A stretch of DNA of 64,000 nucleotides. Source: Pedosphaera sp. (GTDB lineage Bacteria; Verrucomicrobiota; Verrucomicrobiia; Limisphaerales; JADLHS01). Where the stretch lies: positions 157,110 through 221,109 of the forward strand of contig SIBJ01000001.1 in NCBI GenBank assembly GCA_009695195.1, written 5' to 3'. The position numbers were made by a program, and so were the translations under genes. Shown one piece after another: positions 59,330 to 64,000 of the stretch. The notes below the pieces were generated by a model that was given only the letters and a program-made list of their open reading frames with translations, was not told the DNA's origin and did not search any database. The first letter of the stretch is position 1. The number at the start of each line of letters is the position of its first letter.

Positions 59330-60882
59330 ACCGCGCGGGCGCGAGCGCACTGGCGTTGCTGCTGGCAATCGCCGGCGCGCTGGCGCTGCGTCTCCCGCAC
59401 CTCGACACGCGGCCCCTTCACAACGACGAGGCCGTCAACGCCGTCAAACTCGCCGCGCTGCTTGAGCACGGCCAGTACGCCTACGATCCCGACGAATACC
59501 ACGGGCCGGCGCTCCATTATTTCTCGCTGCCGTTTCTCTGGCTGAGCGGCGCGCGGACTTCCGATCAACTGGACGACACGACGCTCCGCCTCGCGCCGGT
59601 CGCGTTCGGCGTGGGATTGATTCTGCTCCTGCTGCTCTTCGTGGATGGTTTGGGCCCGACCGCCATCGTCTGGGCCGCCGTGTTCACCGCCATCTCGCCC
59701 GCGATGGTTTTCTACAGCCGGTACTTCATCCACGAAATGTTGCTGGTGTTTTTCACCGCGCTGACGATGGGCGCGGGCTGGCGCTGGTTTCAAACGCGGC
59801 TCGCCCGCTGGGCCGTCGTCGCGGGCGTCGGCGTGGGTTTGATGTGGGCGACGAAAGAAACTTTCGTGCTCGCGCTGGCCGCGATGGGGATCGCGCTGGC
59901 GTGGGAGTTCACGCTTCAGCGTGTTCGCGCGGGGGAACAAGCTAAAGCTTGGACTCCAACGTTGCGTCACATCGCGGTCGCTTTGCTCGCGGCGCTCACC
60001 GTCTGGCTGGTCCTGTTCAGTTCGTTGTTCACCAACTGGAACGGCCTCGCGGATTCCGTCCGCACGTATCTGCCGTGGCTCAAACGTGCCGGCGGTCACT
60101 CCCCACACATCCATCCGTGGAGTTTTTATCTTGAACGGCTCGCGTGGTTTCATCCCGGCAAAAGTCCGGTGTGGAGTGAAGGCTTGATCCTCGCGCTCGC
60201 CGCCGTGGGCGCGGGCGTTTCGTTGTTCGGGAAAAAATCCCCGCTCCATCGCTTCCTCGCGATCTACACCATTACGCTCACGATCATCTACTCCGCCATC
60301 GCCTACAAAACGCCGTGGTGCGCGCTGGGGTTTTTGCACGGGATGATTCTGCTCGCCGGCGTTGGCGCGGCGGCGCTGTGGGAATTCTGCCGGGCGCGAG
60401 TGCTGAAAGTTTTTCTGGCGCTCGCGCTCGGCGTTCTGGCGTTTCAGCTCGCGTCGCAAGCGCGGCGCGCGGGTTTTGATTTCGCGAGCGACCGGCGGAA
60501 TCCCTGGGTCTATGCGCAGACCGTGCCGGACATTTTTAAGCTGACGGAAAAAGTCGAGGGCCTCGCAAGCGTCGCGCCCGCCGGGCACGCGACGGTGGTG
60601 AAGGTCATCGCGCCGGACAGCGATTACTGGCCGTTGCCGTGGTATCTGCGGCGATTCGAGCACACCGGCTGGTATGACAAATTGCCGGATGATGCGTTCG
60701 CGCCCGTCATCATCGTCTCATCGAAACTTAACGCGCGGCTCGATGAAAAGTCGGACAAGAAATGGGTCATGGCCGGGATGTTCGAACTGCGCCCGGGGAA
60801 GTTTCTGGAGCTGTACGTCGAGCTGGAACTCTGGCGCAAATTCGTCGAGACGTTGCCGCGCGAAGTGGAATCACCGCCCTGA
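59326..60882 (+). CDS. Agl23/ArnT-like membrane glycosyltransferase
   Basis: A 518-residue multi-pass membrane protein resembling the TIGR03663/Agl23 group and dolichyl-mannosyltransferase-like enzymes. RPLHNDEAVNAVKL near the start carries the acidic motif, and HHx-type FYSRYFIHEMLLVFFTA follows. Ten or more hydrophobic helices fill the rest. Residues about 193-211 (EFTLQRVRAGEQAKAWTPT) come from an in-frame repeat (59904-59957) and interrupt a helix/loop region. The acceptor is unknown. It starts inside the lipoprotein stop. Confidence 0.8.
   Translation: MNRAGASALALLLAIAGALALRLPHLDTRPLHNDEAVNAVKLAALLEHGQYAYDPDEYHGPALHYFSLPFLWLSGARTSDQLDDTTLRLAPVAFGVGLILLLLLFVDGLGPTAIVWAAVFTAISPAMVFYSRYFIHEMLLVFFTALTMGAGWRWFQTRLARWAVVAGVGVGLMWATKETFVLALAAMGIALAWEFTLQRVRAGEQAKAWTPTLRHIAVALLAALTVWLVLFSSLFTNWNGLADSVRTYLPWLKRAGGHSPHIHPWSFYLERLAWFHPGKSPVWSEGLILALAAVGAGVSLFGKKSPLHRFLAIYTITLTIIYSAIAYKTPWCALGFLHGMILLAGVGAAALWEFCRARVLKVFLALALGVLAFQLASQARRAGFDFASDRRNPWVYAQTVPDIFKLTEKVEGLASVAPAGHATVVKVIAPDSDYWPLPWYLRRFEHTGWYDKLPDDAFAPVIIVSSKLNARLDEKSDKKWVMAGMFELRPGKFLELYVELELWRKFVETLPREVESPP
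59904..59957 (+). repeat. Repeat inside the Agl23-like gene
   Basis: Ends GGAGTTCACGCTT and AAGCTTGGACTCC are inverted at 11 of 13 positions, with the internal words AAGCTAAAGCTT and CGCTTCAGCGTG. This wording matches intergenic repeats of the same kind. It is in frame and adds about 18 residues to a conserved membrane protein. Confidence 0.65.
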
Positions 60883-60979
60883 GCCGGAAACCAGCGGCGC
60901 AACTACTCCGTTAGTTCCATTGCCGTTTCACCCCGCTCGTTGACTTGGCGGCGTCCTTTGTTAGCGTTGGCGCAGCGTC

Positions 60980-62731
60980 ATGTCGAAGAAATCTTTCACC
61001 CGCCTCATCCGGATCATGACCGGCGCCTTCGGCACGGGGAAGGACGAGAATTTTTCGCTCGAAGAAAGCTTCACCAAGTTCGAGAAGTTCGTCCATTTCT
61101 GGGTGCTTGTCTGGCGCAGCTTCGTCCGCAACCGCTGTCCCGTCCGCGCGTCGGCGCTGTCCTTCACCACGTTGCTCGCGCTGATCCCGATGCTGGCCGT
61201 GGCGATGAGCGTCACGAGCATCTTCCTCAAGTCCGAAGGCAAGGATCAGATCGAAACCTTCATCCAGCACTTCGTGGAATACATGGTGCCGAACAACCTG
61301 ACGAGTGTGGAAAGTTCCGCTGGGCCATCCGACACCAACGCCCCGCCACCCGAAACCACGACGACCAACTTGCCGCCGTCGGCGGAAACCAATCTCGTGG
61401 CGGTTGCAGCGCCGGTAAGCCCGCCGACGAACGCCCCGTCCACGCACGTTCAAGCCGCGCTGGACGCCCTCGGAAAAAAACAAGCCGCCGGTTACATCCA
61501 TCAATTCATCCAGAACACTTACAGCGGCGCGCTCGGCGCCACGGGCGTGGTGTTTCTCCTTTGGACCGCCATCGTGATGCTCGCGCGCATCGAGGAAACC
61601 TTCAACGACATCTGGGGCGTGGCCCGCGGACGCAACTGGCTTTCGCGCGTCGTGCTGTACTGGGCGACGATCACGCTCGGGCCGTTGCTGCTCGTCGGCG
61701 CGCTCGGGCTGGCGAGCGGAACGCACTTTCAAAAAACGCGCGCGCTGCTCGACGGCGTGCCGCTGCTCGAACCGGTGTTCTCTCAACTGCTGCCCGTCAT
61801 CGTGATCTCGATGACGTTCGCGCTGTTTTACAAACTGATGCCGAACACGAAGGTCCACTTCAGCGCGGCGTTCGTCGGCGGATTGATCGCGGGCACGGCG
61901 TGGCATCTGTTCAACGTGGCCAGCTTCTACCTCGGTTCGCGCGCGGTGAACGCCAGCCGGATCTACGGCAGCCTCGCGCTCGTGCCGCTGCTCATGCTCG
62001 GACTTTACGCCGTGTGGGTGATCGTGCTGTTTGGCGCGCAGGTCGCCTACGCGTACCAGAATCGCGAATCGTATTTGCAGGAGCGGCTCGCGGAGAACGT
62101 GAACCAGCGCGGACGCGAATTCGTGGCGCTGCGGTTGATGACGTGCATCGGACAACATTTTCATCTCGGCCTGCCGCCGGCAACCATTCAACAAATGTCC
62201 CGCGAGCTGGGCATTCCTTCCAAGCTCGTGCAGCAAGTCCTGACGACAATGCTCGCGGCAAAACTGGTCGTGGAAGTTTCCGGCGCGGAGCCGGCCTACG
62301 CCCCGGCGCGGCCGCTCGACACCATCAACTGTCATCACATTCTGCTCGCCATGCGCGCCACGCAGGGACAAGAATTGGTCACGCGCGAAGAGCCGGTGCG
62401 CGAGGAAGTGTTCGGCGAATTCGCCCGCATCCAGGCCGTGGAAAAAGAGGCCGCGTCGTCCGTCACGATGTTCGCGCTGGTGAACCGGGCGCAGGCGCGA
62501 CTGGAACTCGCGCTGCCGACCGCTGAAGAACGAAAAGAAAATAAAGCTGCGCCGCCGGTGGTCGAACTGACCGAGTTGCCGCAGGAACCCGCGAGCGAGA
62601 CATCGCCCGAAACCCCGGTCACCCAAGCCGCGATCGCACCCGAACCAAAACCCATTTCCGGCGCCACGACCTCAACCGTCGCGCCGGCAGCCGAAGCCAC
62701 CACCGACGACAACCTGAGTTTTCCGCTATGA
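60980..62731 (+). CDS. YihY/BrkB-family membrane protein
   Basis: A 583-residue protein of the YihY (formerly RNase BN) family. The N-terminal part carries CPVRASALSFTTLLALIPML and the helices VVFLLWTAIVMLARIEETFN and VVLYWATITLGPLLLVGALG. A long Thr/Pro/Ala-rich insert (about residues 115-155) splits the first part. A C-terminal winged-helix-like extension follows (from about residue 380), ending in an Ala/Glu/Pro-rich tail. Function is unknown. The extension is larger than in the E. coli protein. Confidence 0.85.
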   Translation: MSKKSFTRLIRIMTGAFGTGKDENFSLEESFTKFEKFVHFWVLVWRSFVRNRCPVRASALSFTTLLALIPMLAVAMSVTSIFLKSEGKDQIETFIQHFVEYMVPNNLTSVESSAGPSDTNAPPPETTTTNLPPSAETNLVAVAAPVSPPTNAPSTHVQAALDALGKKQAAGYIHQFIQNTYSGALGATGVVFLLWTAIVMLARIEETFNDIWGVARGRNWLSRVVLYWATITLGPLLLVGALGLASGTHFQKTRALLDGVPLLEPVFSQLLPVIVISMTFALFYKLMPNTKVHFSAAFVGGLIAGTAWHLFNVASFYLGSRAVNASRIYGSLALVPLLMLGLYAVWVIVLFGAQVAYAYQNRESYLQERLAENVNQRGREFVALRLMTCIGQHFHLGLPPATIQQMSRELGIPSKLVQQVLTTMLAAKLVVEVSGAEPAYAPARPLDTINCHHILLAMRATQGQELVTREEPVREEVFGEFARIQAVEKEAASSVTMFALVNRAQARLELALPTAEERKENKAAPPVVELTELPQEPASETSPETPVTQAAIAPEPKPISGATTSTVAPAAEATTDDNLSFPL

Positions 62732-62804
62732 GGGGTTCGGCTTTTTGAAACCAGCCGGCGCACTTGCGGCAGCTTGAAGCCGGAGCACGGCCAGCCATAC
62801 TGCG

Positions 62805-63263
62805 TTACGGCGGCAGAAAGACGGAGCGCATCCCGGCGCGCGTTGCGAAATCGTGCTGCTGCTTGTCGGCGGTGACGAATTCGTCGAAGCCGAATTCCAT
62901 CATCGCCACGTGCAACAAGTCGGCGGTTTTGACCGGGATGCTCTGGCCGTGCTTCCGGGAAAGCTCCAACGCCGCGTCGAAGACCTCTTCGTAATCCACT
63001 TCGAGTCGGGCCACGATTCCATTTTCCAGGTCTTGTTCCAGCAACACCAATCCGGCTTGAAACTGCGCCGCCGTCAAGAGCGGTTGGCCGGTCGGCCCCA
63101 AGAGCCAGGTCTTTCGCCGCGCGACGTGGAGCATTTCCACTTCGTTGAAACGCGACAGCAAAATGGGCGGCTGCTAATTCTGGACGATCGCTTGGGCGGC
63201 AGGCGTGTGCGCTTCCTGCCAATAGAGCTTAAACAGCAATCCGCTGTCGAAGTAGGCCCTCAA
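62805..63263 (-). pseudogene. PIN-domain toxin with in-frame amber stop
   Basis: One frame runs from a TTG start (63263) to TGA at 62805, broken only by TAG at 63174-63176. Before it the frame gives LRAYFDSGLLFKLYWQEAHT, with the first PIN aspartate. After it the frame gives ILLSRFNEVEMLHVARRKTW, PVKTADLLHVAMMEFGFDEF and VTADKQQHDFA, which carry the remaining conserved acidic residues. A CAG-to-TAG change explains the break. The start overlaps the antitoxin stop (TTGA). It is probably inactive unless the amber codon is suppressed. Confidence 0.72.
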
Positions 63264-63526
63264 AACCGGTCTTCCTTGTCTTTGGCGAGAATTTCGGTGG
63301 CCGTGGGGCCGGCGACGGGCGCGGGGTAATGCGGTGCGAGCCGGGCGGCGAAGTCCGGCCACTTCAATTTGCCGTTCGATCGCTTGGATTCGACCGGCAC
63401 TGCGGGCGGCGACAACAACACCCACGGCTTTCCACTTCGCGTGACGAGAATTTTCTCGCCGTTGTGAGCCAGTTCGGAGTACTCGTCAAACTGCTGCACC
63501 GCTTGCTGCTCGTTGATGGTTTTCAT
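63260..63526 (-). CDS. Phd/YefM-type antitoxin
   Basis: An 88-residue antitoxin (MKTINEQQAVQQFDEYSELA, KILVTRSGKPWVLLSPP) of the Phd/YefM fold. The C-terminal part is Pro/Ala-rich and would contact the toxin. Its stop overlaps the toxin start. The toxin partner is broken by a stop codon, so this antitoxin may be without a target. Confidence 0.82.
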   Translation of the reverse strand: MKTINEQQAVQQFDEYSELAHNGEKILVTRSGKPWVLLSPPAVPVESKRSNGKLKWPDFAARLAPHYPAPVAGPTATEILAKDKEDRF

Positions 63527-63630
63527 CTTGGGAAACCTTGCCGCACCAACTGCGGAGCGTCAAGCTGTGTGAACCGCAGAAAATCCCGTAGGAGACGAGG
63601 TGACGAGGCTCAAAACAATTCGATGACAGG

Positions 63631-63679
63631 CGAATGGGGACAAGCGAATCAAACTCCCTCATTTGTCTGTCCCCATTCG
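63631..63679. repeat. Perfect 12-bp inverted repeat
   Basis: CGAATGGGGACA (63631-63642) and TGTCCCCATTCG (63668-63679) are exact complements separated by 25 bases. It lies in the gene-poor end of the window. Confidence 0.65.
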
Positions 63680-63732
63680 TTTGTCCTTGGCTCCGGCCTC
63701 TGACTTTAGACTTTGCACTTCAGACTGGATGA

Positions 63733-63849
63733 ACAGCCGGCGGAAAGAAGCTGCTCGAAGCGGAGAGCGCGGAGATGCAACAACAAGCGGACAAGTTCGC
63801 GGAGGAGATCAGGGAGTTGGGTGGGGAGCCGCCGTCGCGCATTGTGTAA
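63733..63849 (+). pseudogene. C-terminal gene fragment of unknown family
   Basis: The frame reads GGKKLLEAESAEMQQQADKF and then AEEIRELGGEPPSRIV before a TAA. It has amphipathic helical character and normal codon use but no upstream start, since a TGA lies just before. It could be the last 38 codons of a lost gene. Weak evidence. Confidence 0.3.
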
Positions 63850-63947
63850 CCGTAGGGCGCGGATTTTCAGGACGGCAAGTCATTGAAGCGTGGTCGGTTG
63901 ATTGATTTTGCGGGACAGGCCGCCTTGGATTTTTTAGGCTGTTGGGC

Positions 63948-64000
63948 ATGCAGAAAAATAAAATCCGGCATCGCCAGCCCTCGGCGGACGAACAACACGT
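63948..64000 (+). CDS. Possible start of a gene cut by the window end
   Basis: An ATG at 63948 opens a frame (MQKNKIRHRQPSADEQH) that runs to the window edge. Only 17 codons are available, so neither the start nor the function can be judged. Confidence 0.25.
   Translation, partial: MQKNKIRHRQPSADEQH

Noticed and set aside
31611..63263. Stop-codon reassignment, from the TAA and TAG interruptions
   Set aside because: TAA, TAG and TGA all end other genes normally (for example recA, tcdA and cysH neighbours), so two isolated interruptions are better read as mutations or errors.
1..64000. tRNA or rRNA genes
   Set aside because: I looked through the spacers for cloverleaf-like or rRNA-like sequence and found none. 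A covariance-model scan was not possible here.

Overview
The window is high-GC bacterial chromosome with no rRNA or tRNA that I can see. The gene content points to Verrucomicrobiota, possibly a Pedosphaera/Limisphaera-like lineage. The clues are a PEP-CTERM protein made of autotransporter-type beta-strand repeats, a fold-III ornithine decarboxylase beside a deoxyhypusine-synthase-like protein, a Gld-type ABC system joined to DUF4340 and AsmA proteins, Tat-exported oxidoreductases, a VCBS/formylglycine-type protein, and many families of short inverted repeats. The lineage is an inference. lpxK and lipoproteins imply an outer membrane with lipid A.

Layout: 15-2829 holds a prenyl synthase, a 44-residue CxxC membrane peptide and a TPR protein. 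2991-8878 is a minus-strand assimilatory sulfate reduction operon read as sulfite reductase, cysH, cysD, cysN. It carries two insertions: a nucleotidyltransferase pair set between two copies of the cysH start, and a GxxExxY gene bounded by 27-bp inverted repeats. cysE (27460) is the matching serine acetyltransferase. 9047-19232 holds polyamine genes (ornithine decarboxylase, DHS-like protein, agmatine deiminase). Among them lie a deletion-fused fucose isomerase/FGGY kinase pseudogene and a three-gene type III-like restriction system with a separate nuclease. 19318-26087 has an orphan response regulator, a TPR membrane protein and the large PEP-CTERM protein. 28467-30623 has a VapBC-like pair whose toxin is cut short by a HEPN/MNT pair, then a PfkB kinase. 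30757-33628 encodes envelope proteins, one split by a stop codon. 33724-37118 is a type IIG restriction-methylation enzyme with a one-base frameshift. 37159-45262 is the Gld-like ABC operon. 45317-56309 holds an HtrA protease, DUF2851, infC, recA, exported proteins, tcdA and tatD. 56655-62731 holds a sigma-region-2-only protein, a probable ornithine-lipid acyltransferase pair, a discoidin lipoprotein, an Agl23-like glycosyltransferase and a YihY/BrkB membrane protein. The end has a second antitoxin/PIN pair with an amber stop in the toxin.

The most striking theme is small inverted repeats. They fill operon spacers, flank genes, supply stop codons, and in four places sit inside conserved enzyme genes without breaking the frame (agmatine deiminase, DUF2851, TatD, Agl23-like), much like the Rickettsia palindromic elements. 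The second theme is gene decay: several genes show a single stop, a one-base frameshift or a deletion fusion. Some of these could be assembly errors.
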